DNA of 64,000 nt from CAYSGL01 sp964520985 (GTDB lineage Bacteria > Pseudomonadota > Alphaproteobacteria > Micavibrionales > Micavibrionaceae). Location of the stretch: the NCBI GenBank assembly GCA_964520985.1, contig CAZFPB010000003.1:124001-188000 (forward strand), written 5' to 3'. Positions 8,188 through 17,039 of the stretch are shown here, piece after piece. The notes beneath the pieces are model-generated. The model worked only from the letters and a program-made list of their open reading frames with translations, did not search any database and was not told where the DNA came from. The first letter of the stretch is position 1. Each line of letters starts with the position of its first letter. The position numbers and the translations under genes were made by a program.

Positions 8188-9861
8188 ATGGCCATAACCC
8201 ACGAACTGCCACTGATGACCACGATTGCCGCAGGCCTGTCGCTGGCGTTTATCTGTGGCCTGATCTGCAGCAAGCTGCGCATTCCGCCCATCGTGGGGTA
8301 TCTTTTTGCCGGGATCATGATTGGTCCGTATTCCCCGGGTTTTGTTGCCGATTTAAAAGTCGCCGAAGAACTGGCCGAAATTGGTATTGTTTTGCTGATG
8401 TTCGGCGTCGGCCTCCATTTCTCTTTGAAAGATCTGATGGATGTGCGCCGCATTGCCATTCCCGGTGCGATCGTGCAAATCCTCGCCGCCATAGGCCTTG
8501 GTATTGCGCTGTCGCATTTTTGGGGGTGGTCGATAGAAAGCGGTCTGCTGTTCGGTCTGGCTTTGTCCGTGGCCAGTACAGTCGTGCTGATCCGCTCTCT
8601 GGAAGAACATAATCTGCTGCAAACCAACAATGGCCGCATTGCCATCGGCTGGTTGATTATCGAAGACCTTGTGATGATTTTGGCGCTGGTCCTGATTCCT
8701 GCCATGGCGGTTACAGAAGAGTCGACCGATCCGATCTGGCAGACGCTGGCAATCACCATCGGAAAAGTTTGCTTATTCGTGGTCGTCATGCTGGTGGCAG
8801 GAAAACGCTTCCTGCCATGGCTGCTCATGATGGTGGCGCGCACGCGCTCGCGCGAATTATTTACGCTGGCTGTTTTTGCCATGGCCGTCGGTGTTGCCTT
8901 CGGCGCCGCCAAACTCTTCGGGGTGTCTTTTGCGCTGGGCGCTTTCTTCGCAGGTATGATGATCCGGGAATCCGACTTGAACCACGAAGTCGCCGACCGG
9001 GCTTTGCCTTTTCAGGACGCCTTTGCCGTTCTCTTCTTTGTCGCTGTTGGCATGCTGTTCAACCCAATGGTGCTGTTTGAACAACCGCTCAATGTCGTCG
9101 CCACCGTGGCAGTGATTATGATCGGTAAGTCGCTGGCGGCATTCCTGATTGTCATGCTGTTTGGGTATCCGTTAAAAACGAGTTTGCTGGTATCGGCCGG
9201 ACTTGCGCAGATTGGGGAATTCTCCTTCATTCTGGTGACCCTCGGTCTTACCTATGGCCTGTTGCCAGAGGATGGGCGCGATCTTATTCTGGCCGGCGCG
9301 ATTATTTCCATCGGTCTTAATCCGCTCATTTTTTATGCGTCCAAACTTGTCTACGAGTATGTGGGACGCAAACCGCACCTCTCCAACTTCTTTAACATGC
9401 ACGATGATGATCTGGCCCATTTGCGCGGTGATGAAAAACAGGCGTTGCGCGATCTTGTTATTCTGGTCGGTCATGGCCGCGTCGGCGCGCATATTTCTAA
9501 AAATATTCAGGCGGCACATATCGATCTGGTCATTGTCGAAAGCAACCGTGAGCGGGTGGAGGCTTTACGGGAGAATGATTTTCACGCGATTGCCGGCGAT
9601 GCCAGCCATGCGGAAACGCTTGAAGAGGCTGCGATCAATAAAGCCGTTGCCATCATCGTAGCCGTACCGGATCCGTTCGAAGCCCGCCGCATCGTGGAAA
9701 CGGCCCGCGCCCTGAAACCTTCTATCCGCGTACTGGTCCGTGCGCACAATGACGAGGAAATCGAGTATTTCAACCAGCAGGCGGTGGATCTGGCCGTCAC
9801 CGGGCCGCGTGAGATTGGCCACCGCATGGTGCAATATCTGAACGACTTGCTCTTACGCTGA
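8188..9861 (+). CDS. ybaL: Monovalent cation:proton antiporter, YbaL/KefB type
   Basis: A CPA2-family inner-membrane exchanger with a cytoplasmic nucleotide-binding regulator. The ATG at 8188 has AGGGA just upstream and gives 557 residues, matching E. coli YbaL; a GTG ten codons upstream is less likely. Residues 1-390 hold about 12 membrane segments with family motifs (LRIPPIVGYLFAGIMIGP, GIVLLMFGVGLHFSLKDL, IGWLIIEDLVMIL). The C-terminal TrkA-N domain has the Rossmann motif GHGRVG near residue 427 and ends at NDLLLR. Substrate (K+ or Na+) cannot be told from sequence. Apparently monocistronic. Confidence 0.92.
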   Translation: MAITHELPLMTTIAAGLSLAFICGLICSKLRIPPIVGYLFAGIMIGPYSPGFVADLKVAEELAEIGIVLLMFGVGLHFSLKDLMDVRRIAIPGAIVQILAAIGLGIALSHFWGWSIESGLLFGLALSVASTVVLIRSLEEHNLLQTNNGRIAIGWLIIEDLVMILALVLIPAMAVTEESTDPIWQTLAITIGKVCLFVVVMLVAGKRFLPWLLMMVARTRSRELFTLAVFAMAVGVAFGAAKLFGVSFALGAFFAGMMIRESDLNHEVADRALPFQDAFAVLFFVAVGMLFNPMVLFEQPLNVVATVAVIMIGKSLAAFLIVMLFGYPLKTSLLVSAGLAQIGEFSFILVTLGLTYGLLPEDGRDLILAGAIISIGLNPLIFYASKLVYEYVGRKPHLSNFFNMHDDDLAHLRGDEKQALRDLVILVGHGRVGAHISKNIQAAHIDLVIVESNRERVEALRENDFHAIAGDASHAETLEEAAINKAVAIIVAVPDPFEARRIVETARALKPSIRVLVRAHNDEEIEYFNQQAVDLAVTGPREIGHRMVQYLNDLLLR

Positions 9862-9932
9862 TAATTTTTCATGATGGCTCTATGTGATTCGTTTGTGTGG
9901 CGTACGCTGCCCTTAATCCTGTGGAGATTCTC

Positions 9933-10646
9933 ATGAAAAAAATTCTTCTGGCTACATCGCTTCTGGCCTTTGCCGCGCTTCCAGCGCAGGCCGCATCCAA
10001 ATATATCTCATCCCCGAATGTCGATGAGGGTTTTTCGCTGAAAAACCGCGGTTCCGTGGAATGGGACAATGACGAAGACTCTCTGTGGGTCAACAAGATC
10101 GATGGCGAATACGGTATCAACAGTCATTTCAAGGTTGGCATTGCCGCAGACATCATCAAACTCGAAGATGACTCGATGGAATATGCCGGCACAGATTTAA
10201 AAGCTACCTATCGTTTTACTGAAGATGCGTCTTCCTTGCAGGCGGCTATTCAGGGTGGTTATAAAATGGATCACCTTGGCGGCGCCGATGAAGTCGAAGC
10301 CAAACTGTTACTCGCCGGATCGGCTTATGGTCTCGATCACAAAGCCAATGTAGCGTTATCGCATGAGGTCGGCAAAGACAGCGAAAGCGGCCTTGGCGCC
10401 AGTGTGGCTTGGGGCAGTTACTACGACATGGGTAAAGTAAATGTCGGCGGAGAATATTACGGCGACTTTAATAATCTGTCCGACAATGACGGCTTCAGCG
10501 ACCAGGAACATCATATTGGCCCGGTTGTCGGCTTCGATGTACCGATTGGTCAACGCACGATTGGCGCGCGCCTCGGTTACCTCGTCGGCTTAAGCGACGC
10601 ATCGCACGATAATGTCATTAAATATGAAATGCAGACGGGATTCTAA
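9933..10646 (+). CDS. Secreted, probably outer-membrane beta-barrel protein
   Basis: A 237-residue protein started at the ATG at 9933; the frame is open from 9897, but this ATG begins a signal peptide (MKKILLATSLLAFAALPAQA) and has GGAG upstream. The mature part is rich in alternating aromatic and polar strands (HFKVGIAADIIKLED, ATYRFTEDASSLQAAIQGGY, KVNVGGEYYGDF), which suggests a small outer-membrane barrel. The end MQTGF terminates in Phe, as is usual for barrel proteins recognised by BamA. No specific family recognised. The stop codon abuts the convergent rod-like gene. Confidence 0.7.
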   Translation: MKKILLATSLLAFAALPAQAASKYISSPNVDEGFSLKNRGSVEWDNDEDSLWVNKIDGEYGINSHFKVGIAADIIKLEDDSMEYAGTDLKATYRFTEDASSLQAAIQGGYKMDHLGGADEVEAKLLLAGSAYGLDHKANVALSHEVGKDSESGLGASVAWGSYYDMGKVNVGGEYYGDFNNLSDNDGFSDQEHHIGPVVGFDVPIGQRTIGARLGYLVGLSDASHDNVIKYEMQTGF

Positions 10647-10886
10647 TCAGACACGCTCGTCGAAAATACGCATCAGTTCGTCGCTCATTTCATCAGCGGC
10701 TTTGATACTGGCGATGTTGGCCTTGTAGCTAATTTCGGCGATTTTCAGATTAACGGCTTCTTCGGATAAATCGACTGTGTCGCCCACGCCCGGTGTAGAC
10801 GCATTGGCAATCCGCTCCGCCGCTTTGTCGGCAGATTGCGACGCGGTAAACAGACCTTGCAACGCATTGGAAATGGCACCAATCAT
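10647..10886 (-). CDS. Minimal flagellar rod/hook-like protein
   Basis: A 79-residue protein made almost only of the two conserved ends of axial flagellar proteins. Residues 1-33 (IGAISNALQGLFTASQSADKAAERIANASTPG) match the N-terminal rod motif with the A-xx-IANASTPG signature. Residues 38-79 (VDLSEEAVNLKIAEISYKANIASIKAADEM) match the C-terminal rod motif. FlgB/C/F/G proteins carry a middle domain that is absent here. It could be a structural mini-rod subunit, a plug, or a decayed gene, although the frame is intact. No other flagellar genes are in the window. Confidence 0.65.
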   Translation of the reverse strand: MIGAISNALQGLFTASQSADKAAERIANASTPGVGDTVDLSEEAVNLKIAEISYKANIASIKAADEMSDELMRIFDERV

Positions 10887-10936
10887 TATTCCAGTGTATC
10901 ATGAATCTGTTAATAAGCGATTGATTGGATAGAGCC

Positions 10937-11431
10937 ATGCGCAAATTATTGATTTTACTATCATTTTTATCAGTCTCCGGCGCTGTTCCTGCGCGGGCTG
11001 AAACAGAATGGCGCGATGTCGAACGCTGGCTGGGCGTGAATAACAACAAATCGCGCGCGGTCTGGAGTCAGCAGACCAAGTTTGTGCCCTACCTTGAAAA
11101 TGGCCAGCACCCCCATCCGCAGGAATGGACCAAAGAGAGCTGGAGCGCCTCCGACTGGACGCAGCAACGCAAAAATGGCCTTGATCTCGTCAGCGGTTTT
11201 TACCGCGGCGATATCATCCGCAACCAGAGTGTTGAAGATGGTGTTGCGGTCGTCACTGTCGGCCCGAATTTCTACCGCATCGGTAGCAAAGAAAAACACC
11301 GCGTGATCGCCAGCATTGACGATGTCTATGGTGTCACGGCCCAGAACGACCAGGGCGTCATTCTCCTGAGAGACTGGCATACACGCCGCGATGTCGGCCT
11401 GTTTACCAAATCGGGTCTGACATTGCAGTAA
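10937..11431 (+). CDS. Secreted protein of unknown function
   Basis: A 164-residue protein starting at the ATG at 10937; an in-frame TTG at 10925 is less likely. It has a signal peptide (MRKLLILLSFLSVSGAVPARA) with cleavage predicted before ETEW. The mature region is Trp-rich at the start (WRDVERWLGV, WTKESWSASDWTQQR) and beta-rich later. No cysteines and no recognised domain. It diverges from the rod-like gene, with 50 bp between them. Confidence 0.65.
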   Translation: MRKLLILLSFLSVSGAVPARAETEWRDVERWLGVNNNKSRAVWSQQTKFVPYLENGQHPHPQEWTKESWSASDWTQQRKNGLDLVSGFYRGDIIRNQSVEDGVAVVTVGPNFYRIGSKEKHRVIASIDDVYGVTAQNDQGVILLRDWHTRRDVGLFTKSGLTLQ

Positions 11432-11432
11432 A

Positions 11433-11957
11433 TCAGTATAGGCGTGGTGACGGTATGTCGCTCAAGCCAGTTTCAGGTTGCTGTCGGCTGAGCAGAGGCA
11501 AAGCAAATAAGGCTTGCTTGATTGACAGGACTTCGCTTTCGGCTGTTGAGCGCAAGGATGGCGTAATCATAGCTTTAAACTGATCGACCCATTGCACGCT
11601 GCGCTCCACAATATTTTCCCAGTATGTATCAGTGAATATCAAATCGGCTTCGGGTTTTGGGCTATCGAGTTGAATGCCTAACTCATGCAACATGATATGC
11701 GTCGTAGCGCGCAGATCTTGATAACGGGGCAAAGTTCCGCTGATCTCTTTTAGGCACATGCCATAAATTTGTAAGCTGATATTAAGTCGCACGATTTCTT
11801 TTTCTTCCTCGGCGCTGGGAGCATCCCTCCACATGTAGGGTGTGATGCCCAGAACGGACCGCTCGATCCCTTCTTCCAGAAAGGACAGGGCGTGTGGAAT
11901 AAAGGTCCGCATTCTTTTATGCTGCGCGGCCTCAGCAAAATTCAACACAGTCGACAT
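11433..11957 (-). CDS. Hypothetical protein, last gene of the ilv operon
   Basis: A 174-residue protein if started at the ATG at 11957. The frame continues up to 12035 inside the upstream transporter gene, but this ATG leaves a clean 32 bp gap. The sequence is mostly helical and soluble (AAQHKRMRTFIPHALSFLEEG, EEEKEIVRLNISLQIYGMCLKEI) with no signal peptide or membrane segment. Not recognised. Its place downstream of the ilvBHC-EamA genes may reflect read-through only. It converges with the secreted gene ending 1 bp away. Confidence 0.6.
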   Translation of the reverse strand: MSTVLNFAEAAQHKRMRTFIPHALSFLEEGIERSVLGITPYMWRDAPSAEEEKEIVRLNISLQIYGMCLKEISGTLPRYQDLRATTHIMLHELGIQLDSPKPEADLIFTDTYWENIVERSVQWVDQFKAMITPSLRSTAESEVLSIKQALFALPLLSRQQPETGLSDIPSPRLY

Positions 11958-11989
11958 AGATTTATTGTCGTAAAACTGCAGCTGTCCTG

Positions 11990-12934
11990 TCAAATTTCCG
12001 CGGCTTTGCGGCGGGCCAGATAGGTTTCCCGCCATAAAATGAAAAGGTTCGAGGCAATGACGATGCCGCCACCAATCCAGATGGGCGCCGTCGGCCAGTC
12101 ATTCCAGATAAACCAGCCGAACGCCGTCGCCCAGATAATCCCGCTGTAATTGAAAACGGTGACAATGGCTGCCGGGGCATTTTTATAAGCAACCGATAAC
12201 ATGTATTGCGCACCGGCACCGGAGAGGCCGCAGGCGATGATAATGGGTGCTTCGCTCCAGGTCGGCATGGTGAAGACCATCGGGAGCGGTATCGCTGCGA
12301 TGAACACTCCGATGAACACAAAATAGAAGGTGACGGTTTCAGGTTTTTCGGTTTTACCCAGGCCGCGCAGAACCGTTTGCAGCGTGGCATGCATGGCGGC
12401 GGCGCTGAGCGCCAGTGTGACGCCGAGTGAATTGAACGCGCCGGTCGGTTGCAGCATGATCATCACGCCGATAAAGCCGACGCCAATAGCGCTCCAACGA
12501 TATGGTCCAACGCGTTCGCCCAGAAAGAAGTAGCCAAGTGCGGGCACAATCAGTGAGGCCGTGAACAAGAAGGCCGTTGTGTCAGCCATCGGCATGGCGG
12601 CAAAGGCGGCGAAGGTGGTGGCAAGAGAAATTGTGCCAATGATCGAGCGGGCAATAATTCCCCGTACATTCGTATTAATCGTCAGAATTTCTTTTTTGCC
12701 CATCGCGTAGATCATGAACAGGAACGGAAGAACGGCGATGAGATTGCGGTAAAAAGCAATCTCGATAACATGGTGGTGTTCGGATAGCAGCTTGGCAAAA
12801 ACATTCATGACCGCCAGCAGGAAAAAGGCGATGATACCCGCGATCATGCCGAACAAGGGATTGTCTTTGTGCGCGGATAAAAAAGGCGGCTTATCGGAGC
12901 CGCCTTTCTTGATCAGGATATCATCGGTCGGCAC
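11990..12934 (-). CDS. DMT-family (EamA) transporter in the ilv operon
   Basis: A 314-residue inner-membrane protein with ten predicted helices in two EamA repeats (FGMIAGIIAFFLLAVMNVFAKLL ... GSQ-type second repeat from FNSLGVTLALSAAAMHATLQTVLRG). EamA proteins export or import small metabolites. The start is a GTG at 12934, 2 bp after the ilvC stop; about 28 hydrophilic residues precede the first helix. Its tight coupling to ilvC makes a branched-chain amino acid or keto-acid a plausible substrate, but that is inference from position. Confidence 0.85.
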   Translation of the reverse strand: MPTDDILIKKGGSDKPPFLSAHKDNPLFGMIAGIIAFFLLAVMNVFAKLLSEHHHVIEIAFYRNLIAVLPFLFMIYAMGKKEILTINTNVRGIIARSIIGTISLATTFAAFAAMPMADTTAFLFTASLIVPALGYFFLGERVGPYRWSAIGVGFIGVMIMLQPTGAFNSLGVTLALSAAAMHATLQTVLRGLGKTEKPETVTFYFVFIGVFIAAIPLPMVFTMPTWSEAPIIIACGLSGAGAQYMLSVAYKNAPAAIVTVFNYSGIIWATAFGWFIWNDWPTAPIWIGGGIVIASNLFILWRETYLARRKAAEI

Positions 12935-12936
12935 GA

Positions 12937-14010
12937 TTAGTTTTTCGCCTTGTCGACCAGTTTATTTTTACCAATCCATGGCATCATGGCGCGGAGTTTA
13001 GCGCCAACTTGTTCGATATCATGCTCGGCTTCCAGACGGCGGGTCGCTTTAAAGCTTGGCTGGCCAGCGGCACATTCCAGCATCCAGTCGCGCACGAAGC
13101 GGCCCGATTGAATGTCTTCCAGCACGCGTTTCATTTCGGCTTTGGTTTCTGCCGTTACAACGCGCGGACCGGTTTTGTAATCGCCATACTCAGCTGTGTT
13201 GGAAATAGAGTAGCGCATGTTGGCCATACCGCCTTCATACATGAGGTCGACAATGAGTTTGACTTCATGCAGGCACTCAAAGTAGGCCATCTCGGGCGCA
13301 TACCCTGCTTCGGTCAATGTTTCATAGCCGGCTTTGATCAGAGCCATCAGACCGCCGCACAAAACGGCCTGCTCACCGAACAGATCGGTTTCGCATTCTT
13401 CCTTGAATGTCGTTTCGATGATGCCGGAGCGGCCGCCGCCAATAGCAGACGCGTATGACAGCCCAATATCTTTGGCAGAACCCGAAGCATCCTGATGAAT
13501 GGCAATCAGGCACGGCACGCCGCCGCCTTTTTGATATTCACCACGTACCGTGTGGCCTGGGCCTTTTGGCGCGACCATGAACACGTCGAGGTCCGCACGC
13601 GGTTCGATCAGGTTGAAATGAATATTCAGGCCGTGCGCAAAGGCAATCGCCGCGCCCTGTTTCATGTTGGCATGCAGACTGTTGTAGTAAATTTCGCGTT
13701 GCAATTCATCTGGGGTAGCCATCATCATGACGTCGGCCCATTTGGCGGCGTCTTCGACGCTCATGGTTTCGAATCCGGCGTCTTTGGCCTTTTTATTGGT
13801 GGAGCTGTCCGTACGCAGAGCGATGCGAACATTTTTGCAGCCAGAGTCGCGCAGGTTCGCCGCGTGCGCATGGCCTTGTGAGCCATAGCCGACGACGACG
13901 ACGTTTTTATTCTTGATAAGATTAACATCGCAATCCGTATCGTAATAAACGCGCATGGAGGTTTGCTGAGCAGGCGCGGGTTTCAGTTGAGTTACGTTAG
14001 AGTGAGCCAT
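12937..14010 (-). CDS. ilvC: Ketol-acid reductoisomerase
   Basis: Converts acetolactate or acetohydroxybutyrate to the dihydroxy acids in valine, leucine and isoleucine synthesis, using NADPH and Mg2+. This is a class I (short) enzyme of 357 residues with an N-terminal extension of about 18 residues. The Rossmann motif VVVVGYGSQGHAHAANLRDSG is near 37-57, followed by APKGPGHTVR and the metal-binding segment DLFGEQAVLCGG. The C-terminal knotted helical domain ends at WIGKNKLVDKAKN. It is the fourth gene of the operon under the attenuator at 17 kb. Confidence 0.97.
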   Translation of the reverse strand: MAHSNVTQLKPAPAQQTSMRVYYDTDCDVNLIKNKNVVVVGYGSQGHAHAANLRDSGCKNVRIALRTDSSTNKKAKDAGFETMSVEDAAKWADVMMMATPDELQREIYYNSLHANMKQGAAIAFAHGLNIHFNLIEPRADLDVFMVAPKGPGHTVRGEYQKGGGVPCLIAIHQDASGSAKDIGLSYASAIGGGRSGIIETTFKEECETDLFGEQAVLCGGLMALIKAGYETLTEAGYAPEMAYFECLHEVKLIVDLMYEGGMANMRYSISNTAEYGDYKTGPRVVTAETKAEMKRVLEDIQSGRFVRDWMLECAAGQPSFKATRRLEAEHDIEQVGAKLRAMMPWIGKNKLVDKAKN

Positions 14011-14030
14011 AAGTTTTTTCCTTTTATAGA

Positions 14031-14453
14031 TTATTCTTGATGCATTGCGTCCTGAACGGTGTCGGATAACTTCAGGTAATCATCCACTTCACCCAGAATA
14101 TGCCCGTCTTCTTTTCCGACAATCTTGCCATCAGGCAACTTGATTTGCACCAGTATGCCCGCATGGTTTGATTTGAAGAAGCCCCATTGCTGCGCAAATA
14201 GACAGCTATATTGTTTGTCCGTTTCAAGCCAGCCATCTTTGGTGATAGTATTCAGGAGAACACGGCGATGCTGGCCTTCAGCGTTTTCCTCGAAGGAAAA
14301 ATTGGTTGATTTGATTTCTTTCAGTGTTGCTGGTTTGATCAGGGCATTGGCGCCCGCTTCACAACCTTTTGCCAGTTTGGCATCCGCTTGATCCTGCGAC
14401 ACACAGCCGCCGAGAAGTAGAAGGGACGAGGCAGCCAGTAAAAATTTCTTCAT
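14031..14453 (-). CDS. Lipoprotein inserted between ilvH and ilvC
   Basis: A 140-residue protein with a signal peptide and lipobox (MKKFLLAASSLLLLGGC). A strong AAGGAG lies upstream of its ATG. The mature region has two further cysteines (KGCEAG, QYSCLF), consistent with one disulfide. No domain recognised. It sits 19 bp from ilvH and 20 bp from ilvC in the same direction, so it is expressed with the branched-chain genes. Such an insertion into ilvBHC is uncommon. Confidence 0.75.
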   Translation of the reverse strand: MKKFLLAASSLLLLGGCVSQDQADAKLAKGCEAGANALIKPATLKEIKSTNFSFEENAEGQHRRVLLNTITKDGWLETDKQYSCLFAQQWGFFKSNHAGILVQIKLPDGKIVGKEDGHILGEVDDYLKLSDTVQDAMHQE

Positions 14454-14472
14454 GATTATATCTCCTTAAAAA

Positions 14473-15033
14473 TTATAAGACGATGGTGCCACGCATCATC
14501 GCCGCCACGCCCGTCCGGCTGACATTCACCAGACCAAGAGGGCGCATCAGTTCAATAAAGGCATCGATTTTGTCGGTGCCACCAGTTAACTCAAAAATGA
14601 ATGATTCGTGCGAAGAGTCGACCACTTTGGCGCGGAATATTTCTGCCGTGCGTAGCGCTTCAATACGTTTATCGCCCGTGCCTGTGACCTTCACGAGCGC
14701 AAGTTCGCGGCTTACATGCGGGCCGGAGATAGTCAGGTCGACGACTTTGTGAACAGGAACGAGGCGCTCCAGCTGATGCTTGATCTGCTCGATTACCAGC
14801 GCGGTGCCGCTCGAGACTAGGGTAATGCGAGAAATATTCGCCGCATGATCTGTTTCGGCCACGGTGAGGCTTTCGATGTTGTAGCCACGGCCTGAGAAAA
14901 GGCCAATGACGCGGGCGAGGACGCCCGGTTCATTGTCGACCATGATCGAGAGCGTATGGGTTTCGATCTGATTGCTTATCGGGCCGGCGCCGTAGACGCT
15001 TGTCGTGGCCTCTTTGGATTTTTTTACAGCCAT
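14473..15033 (-). CDS. ilvH: Acetolactate synthase small (regulatory) subunit
   Basis: The regulatory subunit that activates the catalytic subunit and gives valine feedback control. 186 residues: an N-terminal ACT domain (THTLSIMVDNEPGVLARVIGLFSGRGYNIESLTV, about 26-59) and the IlvH C-terminal domain (RELALVKVTGTGDKRIEALR ... ELTGGTDKIDAFIELMRPLG). Length is slightly above the E. coli IlvH type because of a 20-residue N-terminal extension. It lies 39 bp after ilvB. Confidence 0.96.
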   Translation of the reverse strand: MAVKKSKEATTSVYGAGPISNQIETHTLSIMVDNEPGVLARVIGLFSGRGYNIESLTVAETDHAANISRITLVSSGTALVIEQIKHQLERLVPVHKVVDLTISGPHVSRELALVKVTGTGDKRIEALRTAEIFRAKVVDSSHESFIFELTGGTDKIDAFIELMRPLGLVNVSRTGVAAMMRGTIVL

Positions 15034-15072
15034 ATGAATGGTTTAATTCCTATTCCAGGGGTTGTCCAGAGC

Positions 15073-16884
15073 CTAAACGAGCTTCTTGTCATACTGGCTG
15101 GGGTCTGCCGCCAATATCATTTCGTTGTGGGCTTTGCCCGACGGGATCATCGGGAAGCAGTTTTCCTTTTGATCGACGCGGACATCGACGATGGTGACTT
15201 TGTCGGTTTTCATCATTTGTTGGATGACGTCGTCCAGTTCATCCGGTGTTTCCGCACGCAAGCCGACGCCGCCATACGCTTCCGCCAGTTTAACAAAGTC
15301 AGGGAGGCTCTCAGTGTAGCTGCTGGAGTAACGCTCGCCATGCAGTAACTCCTGCCACTGTCGGACCATGCCCATCCATTGATTATTCAGAATGAAGATT
15401 TTAACGGGGAGGTGATATTGCACGGCGGTGCTCATTTCCTGAATGTTCATCAGGATGGATGCTTCACCGGCAACATCGATGCACAGCGCGTTCGGGTGGG
15501 CTACCTGAGCGCCGATCGCAGCAGGGAGGCCATATCCCATGGTGCCAAGGCCGCCCGAGGTCAGCCAGCGGTTTGGCTTTTCGAAAGGCAGGAATTGCGC
15601 CGCCCACATCTGGTGCTGGCCGACTTCAGTCGAGATAAAGGTATCGCGCCCGTCTTTATTAATGAAGTGCTGGAGGCGTTCCAGCGCGTATTGCGGTTTG
15701 ATGATGTCTTTGGAAGATTGATAGGTGAGGCACTTAACACTGCGCCATTCTTCAATCTGTTTCCACCAGCTTTGCAGGGCGGATTGATCGAGTTTAAAGC
15801 CGCGCTTTTTCCAGCCATCCATCATCGCTTCAATGGCCTGGTGCGCATCGGCGACGATACCGATATCGATATGCACGTTCTTGTTGATCGAAGACGGATC
15901 GATATCGATATGAATTTTCTTGCTGTTCGGTGCGAACGCATTGAGGCGGCCGGTAACGCGGTCATCAAAACGCGCACCGATGCAAACCATGACATCGCAA
16001 TCATGCATCGACCAGTTGGCTTCGTATGTGCCGTGCATGCCCAGCATACCAAGCCATTGTTTATCGGACGCCGGGTAGGCACCAAGGCCCATCAGCGTTG
16101 AGGTAATCGGCGCGCCCGTCATGCGGACAAACTGGGTCAAGGCTTCGCTGGCTTTCGTACCCGCGTTGATAATACCGCCGCCAGTATAGAAGACAGGCTT
16201 CTTGGCGGTTGAAAGTAATTCGATGGCGGCTTCGATCTGGTCGGCGTCTGGTTTGGTTTTGGGTTGATAATGATGCAGCTGTGCATTCTTCTTTTCGACG
16301 TAAGCACTGGCAGCGAACTGGACGTCTTTGGGCAGATCGATCAGAACCGGGCCGGGGCGGCCGGAGCGGGCGACATGGAAGGCTTCATGGATAATGTTGG
16401 GGAGGTCTTCGATGTTTTTCACGAGGTAGTTATGCTTGGTGCAGGCGCGGGTGATGCCGGTGGTATCGGCTTCCTGAAACGCGTCCGTGCCGATCAAGAA
16501 GGTTGGCACCTGTCCGCAGATACAGACCATCGGGATGGAATCCATCAGCGCATCGGTCAGCGCGGTCACGACATTGGTGGCACCAGGGCCGGAGGTCACG
16601 AGGCAGACACCGACTTTTCCGGTCGAGCGGGCATAGCCTTCGGCGGCATGGCCCGCACCCTGTTCATGGCGCACGAGGATGTGGCGGATCTTATCCTGTT
16701 GGAAGATGGCATCATAGATCGGCAGGACAGCGCCGCCCGGATAGCCAAAAATCGTATCGACGCCGTTTTCGGCCAGTGCCTCGATCACCATGTCCGCGCC
16801 GGTCATGGTGCGGGCGCTTGAGGCGGGCTTTGCTGCCTTATCGGCGGCTTCCTTTTCAGCCAGTTTGGCTTGGGCGGGGGTCAT
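15073..16884 (-). CDS. ilvB: Acetolactate synthase large (catalytic) subunit
   Basis: A thiamine-diphosphate and FAD enzyme that condenses pyruvate with pyruvate or 2-ketobutyrate, the first common step of branched-chain amino acid synthesis. 603 residues. The catalytic Glu lies in ILVRHEQGAGHAAEGYAR; the FAD domain is in the middle; the C-terminal ThDP motif is CIDVAGEASILMNIQE ... NNQWMGMVRQWQ, the GEAS form common in alphaproteobacteria. The first 28 residues are a Lys/Ala-rich extension. First structural gene of the operon, preceded by the leader peptide and terminator. Confidence 0.97.
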   Translation of the reverse strand: MTPAQAKLAEKEAADKAAKPASSARTMTGADMVIEALAENGVDTIFGYPGGAVLPIYDAIFQQDKIRHILVRHEQGAGHAAEGYARSTGKVGVCLVTSGPGATNVVTALTDALMDSIPMVCICGQVPTFLIGTDAFQEADTTGITRACTKHNYLVKNIEDLPNIIHEAFHVARSGRPGPVLIDLPKDVQFAASAYVEKKNAQLHHYQPKTKPDADQIEAAIELLSTAKKPVFYTGGGIINAGTKASEALTQFVRMTGAPITSTLMGLGAYPASDKQWLGMLGMHGTYEANWSMHDCDVMVCIGARFDDRVTGRLNAFAPNSKKIHIDIDPSSINKNVHIDIGIVADAHQAIEAMMDGWKKRGFKLDQSALQSWWKQIEEWRSVKCLTYQSSKDIIKPQYALERLQHFINKDGRDTFISTEVGQHQMWAAQFLPFEKPNRWLTSGGLGTMGYGLPAAIGAQVAHPNALCIDVAGEASILMNIQEMSTAVQYHLPVKIFILNNQWMGMVRQWQELLHGERYSSSYTESLPDFVKLAEAYGGVGLRAETPDELDDVIQQMMKTDKVTIVDVRVDQKENCFPMIPSGKAHNEMILAADPSQYDKKLV

Positions 16885-16961
16885 ATCCTGTTTCCTTCTA
16901 TTTCAATCGCTTATTAATTATCCAATAGTTCGTTTGACGTGTTTTTTGCATTTTTCCCAAT

Positions 16962-16992
16962 AAAAAACCCCGGACTTTCGAGAAGTTCGGGG
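16962..16992 (-). terminator. Attenuator terminator of the ilv operon
   Basis: On the reverse strand, CCCCGAACTT and AAGTCCGGGG pair around a CTCGA loop, with one A-C mismatch, followed directly by TTTTTT. The hairpin lies between the leader peptide stop and ilvB, as expected of a transcription attenuator rather than an end-of-operon signal. Confidence 0.85.
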
Positions 16993-17039
16993 CGCTGGGT
17001 CGATTTGATCAAATACAAATACGTTAGACCGGCAGCGCC
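16991..17039 (-). promoter_or_regulatory. Predicted antiterminator pairing of the ilv leader
   Basis: On the reverse strand, GGCGCTG (17033-17039, inside the last codons of the leader peptide) is perfectly complementary to CAGCGCC (16991-16997), whose end overlaps the first two pairs of the terminator stem. A ribosome stalled on the Val/Leu codons would leave the first arm free to pair and hinder terminator formation; a ribosome reaching the stop codon would cover it. The pairing is seen; the mechanism is inferred from known ilv/leu leaders. Confidence 0.6.
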
